Origin: a virus
IMG/VR virus record: IMGVR_UViG_3300034101_003424
Coordinates: 1 to 64,000 of that record
Direction: 5' to 3' (one strand)
DNA: 64,000 nt
Shown here one piece after another: positions 8,760 to 18,277 of the stretch (the first letter of the stretch is position 1; each line of letters opens with the position of its first letter). The position numbers and the translations under genes were made by a program. The notes under the pieces were generated by a model, which worked only from the letters and a program-made list of their open reading frames with translations, was not told the DNA's origin and made no database searches.

Positions 8760-11700
8760 TTAATACTTAAGTTTTACAGTAAATATAGATTCTTCTGTAA
8801 AGTTTTTTAGTATGGGTTTAGCTAATTTACCTACTGCAACAAGTTCTCTTTGAGCATTATAAAGACCTACTGTAGTGATATAAACTTGAGGATTATTTAC
8901 AAAATTCTCATAAATTTCTCCATTGGTTTCTGTAAGTCTTTTGGTAAGTTCCATACCTTCTGGTGAATTAGGGTCTAATGGCATAGATAAGTCTCCCGGT
9001 CTTCTAGAATCCTCTTTCTTATTGTAAATAAAGTAACTGTTATTATTTGTAAAATTAAATTCTTTGTTATTGATTCGGATAAAATAGTAATCGTTGTATT
9101 CTCTGATTACTCTTCTAGCTTTCATTCCTAAATAATCCCCGCTAATATCTTGTACTAATGCAGATCCGGAAAATGATTTATATAACTTAATTGCATTATA
9201 TCCTTCAATTTCCGATGCATTAGATGTTGCAAAAGATGCAGATAAGTCTAATTTATTTCCGTCCAAAATAGCTATACCTAGAGATGGAATTAGTTTGCCG
9301 TAATAATGAGGATTAGATTCATTATAAACTCCTGTTTCTAAAGTTCCTGAAACTATATTATAAGAATATCCTACATCTGTATAGTCTGGATTTATATTTA
9401 TTTTAGAATCGTCTATCAATCTAAGAACTCTATTAGTACCTGCTAATTTTACATTAGAGCCGGTGTGTGTAGCTCTAGTTCCTCCACCTGCCAAGAATCT
9501 AGATCCGGATAGATGTGCAATATTTAGTTCTAAAACACCTGCATCTAACCTATCTTTCAATCTCTTCGACTGATAATTTATAACATATATACTATCAGTT
9601 TCTTTTCCTGTAAGATTAAATTTAACATCAGGTTTACCTAAAACTAAATTTCTATACTGGCTATAAATAGCTCTAGTAGGAGTTATATTAATTTTATTCC
9701 CTTCGTCTAAAGATCCGGAACCTCCACTATGACCATAGGCTATGCTAAATTGAATAGATGATGTTAATGATGTTTTAGGATTTTCATCATATACATGTGT
9801 ATAATATCTACTATAATTCTCAGAAGTACTACCTGTAAAGAAAGTAACTAAATTTCTTACATTATTAGAAAATAAACCTTCTGTAATATCAAATACATAT
9901 TTTTTATTGTCTATTGGGTTTATCCTTTTTAGCCAATTAGAATCTGGAATCCTTAATGTCGTAGTAGTTGTAGTGGGAGGAGGGGGTGGAGTTGGACCGG
10001 GACCAGTTGGACCGGGACCAGTTGGGCCGGGACTAGTTGGGCCGGGGCCGGGAGGTACGGGAGGTGGTGGAGGGGGAGGTTCAGAACATCCGGCACGCAG
10101 ATATATCCTAATCGCTTCATTCCCTCCTTTAGACTCTTTATTTGAATTTAGCGTGAAAGATGCAGGATTTGGAGTTACCCAACCTAGAACGTCTCCAAAG
10201 TTTACAGTATACGTTCCTGGTGTTGAGTATATTAAACTAGTTAATTCTCGATATATATAGGCATTATCTCCTAGTATAAAGGATTCATAAGTTGTCGGAC
10301 CAAATCTATCTAATGGTAAATTTTTACCATTTATTGTCAGTGAGGGAGCGGGAGGTCTGTTAGAATTTCTTAAATTCAATATTGTACCATCACATTCTTG
10401 AAATTGTACAGCGGCTTGAATTTGAGCTATAGTTGTAGTTTCTACACAATTTAATCTCACATAAATTCCAGCTCCCGCATTTCCACCTCCGTATTCATTA
10501 ACTGAATTTAAATTAAATGTTACCGGAGAAGGAGTTTTCCAACCTGAAATGTTTCCAAAAGTTACAGTATATGTACCCGGTTTTGAAAATACAGTACTTG
10601 TAGCTGTTTTATAGGTGTACGCAAAATCTCCTAATATTCCTTTGTTTATTGTATCTAATGAAATTCCAATTCCGTTAATATTAACAGAAGGAGCAGGCGG
10701 GGCTATAGAATTACTTAGGTTAACGATAGATCCATCGCACTCTTGAAATTGTACGGCGGCTAATACTTGAGGTATTGCAGATGTTGTGTTATTATTTTCT
10801 GCTGTTGTACAATCTGAATCTTGCGGAAGGTTAGGGCTAGTTGTTATACTCAAATTAGTATAACCTTCGGTTAATAGTTGATTTCTAAATAATACAGTTT
10901 GAATAGATAGAAAATCTCTAAAAAATTCAGAAGTTTTAGTAGTTCCAGAAGCTGCTTCAATTTCAATTCTCTTAAAAGTTCTTCTAACCGCTCCATTTAA
11001 ACAGCCAGAAGCTCTTAGCTCTTCCGATAAAGTAATATTAGAGGGTGGTGAAGGAGGGAGTGGGCCTCCTCCTCCTCCACTAATAGAAGGACAATTAGTA
11101 GGTAATGGAGGGATAGAATCAAAAGCAGTTACTACACTAGTATTTCCGTTTCTTTCTAATTGTGCTTTATATGTAGCGGCAATGCTATCTCTAAACTGAA
11201 CATTAACTTGACCAAATGAAGAGCTATCAGGTCCCTGCGGACCGCAAAAAGAAGCATTTAACGTTACTGTAGAAGGACCTGGTCCAGTAGGTCCTCCCGG
11301 TGAGGGACCTGGTCCAGTAGGTCCTTCCGGTGGTGGGATTAGAGGTACACAAGAAGATGGGGATGCGGGAGATAAAGTTACAGATACTTCTGTAAAACCT
11401 AAATCTTCCAAAGATCTTTGTATGCCTCTTATCTTGACGGATCTGTCATTTAAATCTGTATAAGTTATAGTGTCTCTACTAAAAATTGGAGTTGTACCAT
11501 TACAGTATGTTATATATACAGTAGAAGTTGTAGATTGTACTATTTCTCCAATACCACCAAGATTTCCAAAGTCCGGAGTAAAGCATGTTAACAAAGGTGC
11601 GGGAGAATTTACTCCTACTGTATAAGGGATATTACCGTTCCTATAATTACTAGTAGCTTGATCAATAGCATTTTGTCTAGCACTAGGGTCGTTTGGATTT

Positions 11701-11930
11701 ATAGAATATGTAAAACTAATGTTATTTAAATTACTATTAACGCAGTAATTTATATTTATAATTAGACTATCCGTTCTTATAGTATTCGTTATAGGATTAT
11801 TAGGGTCATAGAACCATTGATCATAATTATTTTGATAATTTTGTCTATCAAAAAAAGATAGACTATTTAGAAAATTTTGTTGATCTTGTTCGGATAAGTA
11901 ATAAAATACTGCATAATCTATAAAATCCAT
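8760..11930 (-). CDS. Large structural protein with Gly/Pro-rich linkers and duplicated domains
   Basis: 1056 residues. The N-terminal ~640 residues hold at least four Cys-containing beta-type segments separated by low-complexity GPTGPGP linkers. Two of them, about residues 387-497 and 503-615, are clear internal duplicates, both starting AAVQFQECDG and containing PGTYTV-FG. From about residue 665 to the end the protein is homologous along its length to the neighbouring 365-residue protein (shared SIQFSIAYG/AQFSIAYG, NIAHLSGS, THTGSNV, LRLIDDSKIN, SGDxLG-AR), ending in YITTVGLYNAQRELVAVGK. It is therefore a tandem paralogue of that gene with a large adhesin-like N-terminal extension. A TATTTAAT variant of the late motif lies about 20 bases upstream. 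Probably a baseplate or tail-fibre component; exact position in the virion unknown. Confidence 0.75.
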   Translation of the reverse strand: MDFIDYAVFYYLSEQDQQNFLNSLSFFDRQNYQNNYDQWFYDPNNPITNTIRTDSLIININYCVNSNLNNISFTYSINPNDPSARQNAIDQATSNYRNGNIPYTVGVNSPAPLLTCFTPDFGNLGGIGEIVQSTTSTVYITYCNGTTPIFSRDTITYTDLNDRSVKIRGIQRSLEDLGFTEVSVTLSPASPSSCVPLIPPPEGPTGPGPSPGGPTGPGPSTVTLNASFCGPQGPDSSSFGQVNVQFRDSIAATYKAQLERNGNTSVVTAFDSIPPLPTNCPSISGGGGGPLPPSPPSNITLSEELRASGCLNGAVRRTFKRIEIEAASGTTKTSEFFRDFLSIQTVLFRNQLLTEGYTNLSITTSPNLPQDSDCTTAENNNTTSAIPQVLAAVQFQECDGSIVNLSNSIAPPAPSVNINGIGISLDTINKGILGDFAYTYKTATSTVFSKPGTYTVTFGNISGWKTPSPVTFNLNSVNEYGGGNAGAGIYVRLNCVETTTIAQIQAAVQFQECDGTILNLRNSNRPPAPSLTINGKNLPLDRFGPTTYESFILGDNAYIYRELTSLIYSTPGTYTVNFGDVLGWVTPNPASFTLNSNKESKGGNEAIRIYLRAGCSEPPPPPPPVPPGPGPTSPGPTGPGPTGPGPTPPPPPTTTTTTLRIPDSNWLKRINPIDNKKYVFDITEGLFSNNVRNLVTFFTGSTSENYSRYYTHVYDENPKTSLTSSIQFSIAYGHSGGSGSLDEGNKINITPTRAIYSQYRNLVLGKPDVKFNLTGKETDSIYVINYQSKRLKDRLDAGVLELNIAHLSGSRFLAGGGTRATHTGSNVKLAGTNRVLRLIDDSKININPDYTDVGYSYNIVSGTLETGVYNESNPHYYGKLIPSLGIAILDGNKLDLSASFATSNASEIEGYNAIKLYKSFSGSALVQDISGDYLGMKARRVIREYNDYYFIRINNKEFNFTNNNSYFIYNKKEDSRRPGDLSMPLDPNSPEGMELTKRLTETNGEIYENFVNNPQVYITTVGLYNAQRELVAVGKLAKPILKNFTEESIFTVKLKY

Positions 11931-11949
11931 TGCGCGCTATGTTTTTGCT

Positions 11950-11957
11950 ATTAAATA
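11950..11957 (-). promoter_or_regulatory. Weak variant of the late promoter element
   Basis: Minus-strand TATTTAATAGCAAAAAC about 20 bases upstream of the ATG at 11930. One base differs from the core TATTTATA/T, so this is a weaker candidate than the others. Confidence 0.3.
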
Positions 11958-11964
11958 TTGGTTC

Positions 11965-13062
11965 TTAGAAATCCAATTTTACTTTTAAAAGAGCTTCTCT
12001 AGTAAAACTTTTTTGTAAAGGTTTTGATAGTTTAGCTACCGCAAGTAGTTCATAAGAATTAGAATACATACCTACTGTTGTAATATATACTTTAGGGTCA
12101 TTTATAAAAGTGGGCTGGGAAAAGTCGCCTTCAGAACCTGTTATAAATGTTGGATTGTTGCTAAAATTATATCTGTCGTTTCTTACTCTTACAAAATAAT
12201 GAGTAGATTTCACTTTTTCAGAACTTCTAGCTTGAAATCCTAATTTATCTCCCGATAAATCTTGGAACTTAGCAGAACCGGACATAGACCTATAAAGTTT
12301 AAAAGCGTTATCTCCTGCAACTTCAGAGCCAGATACTGTTCCAAACGAAGCAGATTTGTCAAGTGCTGTACCATCCATTACAACAATACCTAAGTTAGGA
12401 TACACTAAACCAAATTTTCTAGGATTTGCGGGATTATGTACACCTGATTCTAAGGAGCCGGAAACTAAATTATAAACTTTACCTGCCGTGGTTACGGACG
12501 CGGGATTAATTTTTGAATCATCAATTAATCTAAGACTTCTCCCATTTCCAGCTAGTCTAACATTAGATCCGGTATGCGTAGAATTTTGTCCAGGTCCATT
12601 AATAAATTGAGAGCCCGACAAATGAGCTATGTTAATTTCTAAAGTGCCTACATCTAAGGATTCTCTTAATCTAGCTCTATTTACATTAATTACATAAATA
12701 CTGTCTGTAGATTTTCCATTAATTGTAAATTTTCTCTCCCCGGGGTCTAAGCACAATTGCTTATATTGACCATAAATAGCTCGAGTAGGAGTATCATTTA
12801 TTTGACCTCCTTCATCAGCGGAGCCAGAGCCGTTGTATTGGCCGTAAGCAATACTAAATTGAGCTTCCGATCCTAGGGCGTTTGAAGAGCTATTAAAAAT
12901 TTCATAATAATACCTCTTTTGTGTAGCCGTTTGTCCGGAAGATGTAAAAAAGGTTGTTAAATTACCATCATTATTTGAAAATAGAGCTCTAGTAATTACC
13001 TCCTCTTGGTTAGGTACAATATCGGCTGTATTAAATGTAGTAAATATATCTGTATTTGCCAT
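11965..13062 (-). CDS. Baseplate-associated structural protein, paralogue of the downstream gene
   Basis: 365 residues, all alignable with the C-terminal third of the 1056-residue protein encoded just downstream (FSNNDGNLTTFFTSS, QFSIAYGQYNGSGSADEGG, DSIYVINVNRARL, NIAHLSGSQF, LRLIDDSKINP, YITTVGMYSNSYELLAVAK). The last ~40 residues are also shared with the LamG protein. I recognise this as a type of conserved structural protein of T4-like phages, without a named T4 equivalent. It sits in the baseplate operon, 14 bases after the previous gene. Likely a virion protein binding baseplate partners through its C-terminal module. Confidence 0.72.
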   Translation of the reverse strand: MANTDIFTTFNTADIVPNQEEVITRALFSNNDGNLTTFFTSSGQTATQKRYYYEIFNSSSNALGSEAQFSIAYGQYNGSGSADEGGQINDTPTRAIYGQYKQLCLDPGERKFTINGKSTDSIYVINVNRARLRESLDVGTLEINIAHLSGSQFINGPGQNSTHTGSNVRLAGNGRSLRLIDDSKINPASVTTAGKVYNLVSGSLESGVHNPANPRKFGLVYPNLGIVVMDGTALDKSASFGTVSGSEVAGDNAFKLYRSMSGSAKFQDLSGDKLGFQARSSEKVKSTHYFVRVRNDRYNFSNNPTFITGSEGDFSQPTFINDPKVYITTVGMYSNSYELLAVAKLSKPLQKSFTREALLKVKLDF

Positions 13063-13076
13063 TTTTATTTTATTGT

Positions 13077-13760
13077 TTATTCAGTTATTCCAGCTCCAGG
13101 AGTTGTTCCTGTAGTAATTCTATTCACTGTTAAGCTAATCGATACTCTACCTCCTGTTTCGTTTCCTACTATTGCTAACGTAGCCTTTCTTTGATTTAGA
13201 GTAGAACCTTTTGCTTTTAAAGTAAATCCTAATCCAGTTACACTTATTGCCTGTGCGGCTTCCGTATCTGTAATTGTTCGAGGAGTTGAAGGGGCTACAT
13301 CCTGACCATTATTTTGTGCCGGAGTTCTAGTTACACCAACAAAGGAAGCAACATCGCTATCAGATAAAGTTGCGGTATATCCAAAAGTAGTATTTCCGCC
13401 TTCAAAATTTATAGTTCTTGGAGAGATTGTTATTTCTTCTCCGTTTGTTAGAGTCACTGCTGTTTGACCTACAGATATAATTGGTATTCTAACTGTTCTT
13501 TTAGGTAGTGTAACCAATTTATATTTCATCATTTGAGTTTCATCCACTACTGCTTCTGTTAATGGCATATTCTCTAAGGTAATTCCATAATATGCCGTAC
13601 CTAGTGGATGATCCGTATTCCATAATGAATAATCAATCTCATCGTCGGCTAATGCAAAATGTGTAATTTGGAATTCATTTCTTCCTCGTGCAAGTAATTC
13701 CCGTCCTCTGCGGGTTAAAATAGCATCTACTGTTATTTGGTTATTGTTTAGGTATCCCAT
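13077..13760 (-). CDS. Conserved phage structural protein with Ig-like C-terminus
   Basis: 227 residues. The N-terminus (MGYLNNNQITVDAILTRRGR, then HFALADDEIDYSLWN and HPLGTAYYGITLENMPLTEA) has the look of a conserved virion protein of T4-like phages. The C-terminal half is beta-rich with a Gly/Thr-rich Ig- or Big-like pattern (ATLAIVGNETGGRVSISLTV). A late-promoter-like TATTTATTATAAAA lies 14 bases upstream (13775-13782), so this gene probably begins a late transcription unit. Function in the particle is not known to me; the context says baseplate or tail. Confidence 0.65.
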   Translation of the reverse strand: MGYLNNNQITVDAILTRRGRELLARGRNEFQITHFALADDEIDYSLWNTDHPLGTAYYGITLENMPLTEAVVDETQMMKYKLVTLPKRTVRIPIISVGQTAVTLTNGEEITISPRTINFEGGNTTFGYTATLSDSDVASFVGVTRTPAQNNGQDVAPSTPRTITDTEAAQAISVTGLGFTLKAKGSTLNQRKATLAIVGNETGGRVSISLTVNRITTGTTPGAGITE

Positions 13761-13774
13761 TTTGTTTGTTTTAT

Positions 13775-13782
13775 AATAAATA
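13775..13782 (-). promoter_or_regulatory. Candidate late promoter element TATTTATT
   Basis: On the minus strand the sequence reads TATTTATTATAAAAC, ending 14 bases before the ATG at 13760. It matches the element seen before many plus-strand structural genes (TATTTATA-n-TAAA). Inferred to be read by the gp55-like sigma factor. Confidence 0.5.
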
Positions 13783-13799
13783 CTTTGAAATATAATATT

Positions 13800-16700
13800 T
13801 TACACTATTATTTGATTTGCGCTAACCTCTCTGTATTCTACAACAGGTCCGCCGTCAATAGTGTCCGTTGTATCCACATTAAAATCTAATCCGGTTAATT
13901 TACAGCCAGTGAATCTAAGTCTATTAGGTACAGAGTCTTCAACGTATTGATAGTTAGTAGGAACTAGAGAAGATGAATAGTAATTTTTTGTGTTTATCAA
14001 TGTCGCCAGGTTTAAATTTTTTTGGTATTGTGAAGAATAATTTACGGCGGTGCTAGATGAGTAATGATATACTACTTTTTTATATGCTAAATTAGTTTTT
14101 TCAGATTCTATAATAGATTGAGTAACATACAATTTATTCCTATAAATATTTCCAGCATCATTTATTACATATTCATTCTTATATAAATATTCTTTTAGTT
14201 GCAATTTAGTTAGTGTAGAATTAAAATTATGGAAACTAGATGACAAAACATAACTATATGCATTGTTGGCATTGTAAAAATTATTGATATTGAAATTAGT
14301 AACTTTACCCACTATATTTTCTATCTTATAACATGATGAATCCAATTTAAAATCATTTGATATTACATTTGTGTTTCCATCATAAAAATTAATCTTTCTT
14401 CTATTTAATATTCTATCTTTGTATGTTCCATTTCTCTTAAATCTATAAGCAATGTTTTCTTCTGTAGATCCGCTAACATGCAACACATTTCCTATAAACG
14501 ATAAATGCCTGTTTAAAGTTGCGTATGTTTCAATTAAATTCCTTTCATCATCAAAATAGTATAATGATTCCATGTTTGAGTCAATACCATTTTCTTCATT
14601 TATACTGAATAGATTTATATTACCTTTTACATGTTCTAATGTTCCTAAATCTGAAATAGAGTATATCTTTGACAAATCTCTATTAATTTCTAAGTTATCT
14701 ATTAAATTTTCATATTTGTATAAGTAAGTTTCCCCGCCGAATTCATATAATTTTCCACTTTGATTAACTTTATGAGAATCTAAATCTGAAAATAGTAAAG
14801 AATATCCATCATAATAATCTAAAGTGGATGTTATTTTTTCATGCTTAAAGTCGGGAGTTACAGTTACAGGCAATTCTGATTTATACTTCCTGTACTCTAA
14901 TTCTATGTCAGGAGGCATTTCCGTACTTGTGCTATATTTTATTTGTTCAAAATCAGGTAATAGGTTAAAATCTAAGGATGCTGTATATTTTTTATGTGAT
15001 ATTTCTACCGGAGGTGCGTAGCTTATAGAACCTGTATACAAGATATATTCTCCTACTTGACTATCAGTTTTTATGATTGTTTTTTCATATTGTGGATTAG
15101 TCATAGAAGGGTTTTTTCTTGCGACTTTAGCCCTTTCTAATATATTTTCCTCTAATAAAATACCTGCAATAAGATTTGCTCTAGCTGGAACTAATTGCTT
15201 TATCTGCTCGAATATAGAATAATCGTACAGTGAAAATATTTCTATGTATTTGTTATAATTGTTTCTATTTTTATACTTCTTCCAATAATTTTCTCTGTTT
15301 ATTCTAAGATTATTGTATTCATCTCTATACAAATCAGAAGGGTCTCCAATCAAATTATCCAAATCTATACCTCCATATTGATTTGCTATATCTCTATTTA
15401 CTTGATCCGTTGGGCTAAATACTACGGCTAACTTATTTGAATCAACAGGGTCTGTATCAAAAGTGTTTATCTGTACTCTTTTTTCCGGGGATAATTGATT
15501 AGTATAAAAAGATTCTTCTATTCGTATCTTATCGCTTTTTATGACACTTGCTCCTATGGAAGGTGAGTAACTGTAATAAATTTCTGAATAAGGTTTATAT
15601 TGATTTTCTTGAGACCCTGTAAATCCTCTAAAACTAGCTGTAGTGTATTGTGATTTTATTCTATTAGGATGACTAGAAGATACAAATATATAAGTAGAAT
15701 GGTCATATCTAAGAGCATCTACACCCATTGGATAGAATCTATTTAATGTGTCAAAAGATGATGTATAAGAAGAACCATTATAAGCCGCTGGATTTAGTGT
15801 ATGTTCTTCAAATACTTTTTCTGAATATATATCACTGTAGTCCTTATATGCTTGTAAAAATCCTCTATATCTACTTGCTCTAACTCCTGCGTGTTGACTA
15901 CCCGTAGATCCTCCTAATATGATATTGTGAGGAGTAGACAAAGAACTTGTAGAGCCCCAAGAAAATGCTATATCAGAAGATGCTGTAACAACCATGGAAC
16001 CGGAAAAACTAATCCAATTTTCAAAATTACCGCTAGATTTTTTCCATTCTATATGTATAGAGCCAGTTTTTTTGGTATTTGTTATATTTCTATCTGTGTA
16101 TATCCTAACATTCCAAGCGTCTCCATCAAAAAATGGATAATATTGGGATCTGATTGTTTTTATAGAAAAAGAAGATGTTGAATTAGATGTGCTTTGTGCG
16201 TTCCTATATCTTAAAAAGCCGTAAGCATAACTTCCACTCCTAGATGAAGTTGAAAAAGCTCTGTAACTCACTAATTCTAAATTACTATATACTTTATTAC
16301 TATTTTTAGAATCCTCTATAGACCATAAACTCATACTAAGACTAGATGAATTTGATGTATTGAATCTAAATTCTGAAACTCTAGGGGCGGATACTTGATT
16401 TTCGTTAGGGGATATAGATTGTCCCCACGGAATTTTAACGAATTGATTTCCGTCAAATTTTAACAAGTATTGATACCTATAACTTTTATGCGTAGGATTA
16501 TATTTAGGAGGTCTTGCTCCACCATACTCCTTAATACTAATTAATGTTTGAGGGATACCATATATAGATAACAAAGATTTTAAACTTCGTTCCGTACCTT
16601 TTGTTTTTAGAAGAGTAGGTATATTATTTACTATTCTCCTCCAAATCTGATGTGTTAAGTATTCATGGGCCTGAGAAGCTAAAGTTCCTGTCTCTAAAAA

Positions 16701-18257
16701 ACTTCCTGTATTGTCCGTGCCTAATTTATATAACCAGAGATTGCTAAGTTGATACCCATTATTTACCTCCCAACCTAAAGATTTAGCATAAGTCTTAAGA
16801 AGTTCATTAGGAATGCCTCTTTTTGGATGTTCATCTCTTCTGTGAATAGAAGTTAATTCTTTAGTAAAAGCATACAAATTATCAAAATGCTGACCAATCA
16901 TATCAAGAAAGACAAGGTATTCTGAGTTGTCCGAATCATTCACAATATGACCTGGGGTGGCTTCATATAATGTGTTGTAATTTGTGCTGTCAAACTTTCT
17001 AGCTTTAGACAAAGATGATGAATACCAATAATTGTATGCAGAAGATGTTATATGATAATTGTAATATTTATTTTGAGCTATATACTTTGGCGCCGGAGTA
17101 ATACTACCTGTTATGTCGTAGGAAAAAATACTTCCAGAAGAATAATATAAATAATTTTCAAATTCGTCGAAACTATTTTTAACTTGATAAGATCTTTTCA
17201 CTATTTTATTATGGTCGGCAATACCAAAATTACTTCCTGAAGAATTGCTTAATTTTATTGCATTACTTTGACTATTGTAAAATTCAATTAATTGTAGTTT
17301 GTAATTATAGTTTTTTAACCTTTCTTGTGCCGATCCGTAAAATACAAAATTAGAAAATGTAGAGTAATCTATATTTAAAGGAACGGAAGCTGATGAAGAT
17401 ATAACTCTATTTATAATTGTATTAGCTGTCTCATAATTTGAATCTAGTAGAGTATCCCAATAATGGTAAATGTTTTCGTCTTTAGAAGGCAGTAAGCTAT
17501 TCCATGTACTATAATTAGTAGATTCACCACTTGGAGTATTTACAGAATAATTAGGTGTTAAAGTCCTAGGCTCACTAACTATTTCAGGAGAAGTAACTGT
17601 AAAAGAATCAAAATAGTCTTCTGCTACTTTATAGCAAATGTGTAATAAATTTCCTGTTTTTAAATTTTCTATAGGCCTTAACAATTTAACATAAATAACA
17701 TACTCATTATCACAATCAACTTTTATGTTTATAATTGAGTAAATTTTATTCTCTCCTAAATTTAATACAATGTTATTAATAAACCCCAAAGTTCTTAAAT
17801 AAGAAACTTTATTTTTGAATAATTTTAGTTTACTTATTACGTCCGGATTGTTTTTTAAATAGGTCGGCCGAATAGCTAATTTTAATTCTAACTCATCTGG
17901 GCTAATCTCTTGAATATAAAAATACTGATTATCTATGTTTCCAAAAATGTTATAAAGAAAGTTAAAACAAATTTTATAAGTTCCCTCAAATATTTCTGAA
18001 TCAAAAAATAATTTACATACATCAAAATTTATATCATCGTAAGTAGAATCAAAATCATTTCTTACATTATAAGCTGACTTAACTAAATCATAACTTGTAT
18101 TATAAACATGGGAATCTATGGAGAATGGATTTTTTATTTCATCTACTATTGCTTTTGATATGTCCAAACTCATGAATGGCTCATAATCGAATGATACTCC
18201 TTCAATTAATGATGACGAATCTTTTATCTTATCTTTATTTACGAATCTATCTATCAT
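13800..18257 (-). CDS. Very large baseplate wedge-type protein
   Basis: 1485 residues, the longest gene in the window. Around residues 450-590 there is a helical segment (TKELTSIHRRDEHPKRG, LLKTYAKSLGWEV, NNIPTLLKTKGTERSLKSLL, YGIPQTLISIKEYGG) typical of tail-protein-I/baseplate wedge proteins, where the trailing part of the wedge is built. It is followed by a ~250-residue jelly-roll-like region with many Ser/Gly, and a later helical block (FEQIKQLVPARANLIAGILL). It is co-oriented with the gp6- and gp25-like genes, so a wedge role like T4 gp7/gp10 is likely, but sequence alone does not decide which. Many SSS and SG runs suggest exposed beta structure. Confidence 0.65.
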   Translation of the reverse strand: MIDRFVNKDKIKDSSSLIEGVSFDYEPFMSLDISKAIVDEIKNPFSIDSHVYNTSYDLVKSAYNVRNDFDSTYDDINFDVCKLFFDSEIFEGTYKICFNFLYNIFGNIDNQYFYIQEISPDELELKLAIRPTYLKNNPDVISKLKLFKNKVSYLRTLGFINNIVLNLGENKIYSIINIKVDCDNEYVIYVKLLRPIENLKTGNLLHICYKVAEDYFDSFTVTSPEIVSEPRTLTPNYSVNTPSGESTNYSTWNSLLPSKDENIYHYWDTLLDSNYETANTIINRVISSSASVPLNIDYSTFSNFVFYGSAQERLKNYNYKLQLIEFYNSQSNAIKLSNSSGSNFGIADHNKIVKRSYQVKNSFDEFENYLYYSSGSIFSYDITGSITPAPKYIAQNKYYNYHITSSAYNYWYSSSLSKARKFDSTNYNTLYEATPGHIVNDSDNSEYLVFLDMIGQHFDNLYAFTKELTSIHRRDEHPKRGIPNELLKTYAKSLGWEVNNGYQLSNLWLYKLGTDNTGSFLETGTLASQAHEYLTHQIWRRIVNNIPTLLKTKGTERSLKSLLSIYGIPQTLISIKEYGGARPPKYNPTHKSYRYQYLLKFDGNQFVKIPWGQSISPNENQVSAPRVSEFRFNTSNSSSLSMSLWSIEDSKNSNKVYSNLELVSYRAFSTSSRSGSYAYGFLRYRNAQSTSNSTSSFSIKTIRSQYYPFFDGDAWNVRIYTDRNITNTKKTGSIHIEWKKSSGNFENWISFSGSMVVTASSDIAFSWGSTSSLSTPHNIILGGSTGSQHAGVRASRYRGFLQAYKDYSDIYSEKVFEEHTLNPAAYNGSSYTSSFDTLNRFYPMGVDALRYDHSTYIFVSSSHPNRIKSQYTTASFRGFTGSQENQYKPYSEIYYSYSPSIGASVIKSDKIRIEESFYTNQLSPEKRVQINTFDTDPVDSNKLAVVFSPTDQVNRDIANQYGGIDLDNLIGDPSDLYRDEYNNLRINRENYWKKYKNRNNYNKYIEIFSLYDYSIFEQIKQLVPARANLIAGILLEENILERAKVARKNPSMTNPQYEKTIIKTDSQVGEYILYTGSISYAPPVEISHKKYTASLDFNLLPDFEQIKYSTSTEMPPDIELEYRKYKSELPVTVTPDFKHEKITSTLDYYDGYSLLFSDLDSHKVNQSGKLYEFGGETYLYKYENLIDNLEINRDLSKIYSISDLGTLEHVKGNINLFSINEENGIDSNMESLYYFDDERNLIETYATLNRHLSFIGNVLHVSGSTEENIAYRFKRNGTYKDRILNRRKINFYDGNTNVISNDFKLDSSCYKIENIVGKVTNFNINNFYNANNAYSYVLSSSFHNFNSTLTKLQLKEYLYKNEYVINDAGNIYRNKLYVTQSIIESEKTNLAYKKVVYHYSSSTAVNYSSQYQKNLNLATLINTKNYYSSSLVPTNYQYVEDSVPNRLRFTGCKLTGLDFNVDTTDTIDGGPVVEYREVSANQIIV

Positions 18258-18277
18258 ATCTAATTATTGAAGTAATT

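Noticed and set aside
9907-10260. Plus-strand open frame rich in Gly/Pro
   Set aside because: It is the antisense of the GPTGPGP linker of the 8760-11930 gene; low-complexity sequence leaves several frames open.
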